Assembly (NCBI GenBank): GCA_938003855.1
Contig: CALKXD010000121.1
Location: 1-52,134, forward strand
Source of the DNA: an uncultured Granulosicoccaceae bacterium
GTDB lineage: Bacteria; Pseudomonadota; Gammaproteobacteria; Granulosicoccales; Granulosicoccaceae
Length of the DNA stretch: 52,134 bases
Direction of reading: 5' to 3'
The notes beneath the pieces were generated by a model that was not told the origin of the DNA, made no database searches, and saw only the letters and a list, made by a program, of their open reading frames with translations. Below are positions 52,093-52,134 of this stretch, piece after piece. Each line of letters starts with the position of its first letter. Positions within the stretch are counted from its first letter, which is position 1. The translations under genes were made by a program, and so were the position numbers.

Positions 52093-52134
52093 GCTCATTT
52101 TCGTGATTTGATTCCTAAGAGTTGACTTGTTTAC

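Overview
The window looks like chromosomal DNA of a Gram-negative gammaproteobacterium, probably marine. This rests on gene content: OmpA-type proteins, an outer-membrane beta-barrel, a PPi-dependent phosphofructokinase, an ArsR-methyltransferase/metF pair, SelO, and no rRNA, tRNA, phage or insertion sequence. The genus cannot be fixed from sequence alone. I support 33 protein-coding genes. Many starts are GTG or TTG and several neighbours overlap by 4 bp, so some starts were moved inward from the longest reading frame where a ribosome-binding site or overlap decided it.

Region 1 (1-17.3 kb, minus strand) is a putative four-gene surface-protein operon read from 17287 down to 1008: a 632-residue secreted protein with two CnaB-like repeats and a DUF11 module, a 1591-residue protein with 13 repeats of exactly 101 residues, a 1976-residue DUF11-type/CshA-type/OmpA protein, and a 1217-residue outer-membrane barrel. 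The last three are joined by 4-bp overlaps. A cyclase-family hydrolase follows. An 823-bp non-coding region upstream (17288-18110) holds a perfect 8-bp palindrome beside an extended -10 box. This locus is the best candidate for an undescribed system.

Region 2 (18.1-28.1 kb) has a complete dipeptide/oligopeptide-type ABC importer on the minus strand: Tat-exported binding protein, two permeases and a fused double ATPase. Divergent from it are two Fe(II)/2-oxoglutarate oxygenases, followed by an AhpD-like protein, a glutathione transferase and an M29/NicX-like metalloprotein. Together these suggest uptake and oxidative processing of a small peptide-like or amino-acid-derived compound.

Region 3 (28.1-45.5 kb) is mostly housekeeping or accessory: PPi-phosphofructokinase, SelO, a small secreted protein, a DMT transporter whose normal first helix lies upstream of any standard start codon, a membrane-anchored thrombospondin-type-3/OmpA protein next to an MscS-TM-helix protein, an ArsR-methyltransferase regulator with metF, a molybdopterin-fold periplasmic protein translationally coupled to a hybrid histidine kinase, an MFS transporter, an amidase, a PuuD-like membrane protein and an SDR oxidoreductase.

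Region 4 (45.5-52.1 kb) is a glycan region: a WbqC-like protein and, on the minus strand, a UDP-glucuronate-decarboxylase-like SDR, a processive family-2 glycosyltransferase, a PIG-L deacetylase and a GH18 hydrolase. The last three resemble, by analogy, a polymerise/deacetylate/hydrolyse polysaccharide module. A 78-nt element between the SDR gene and the WbqC gene (45601-45678) can fold into a four-helix cloverleaf that is not a tRNA.
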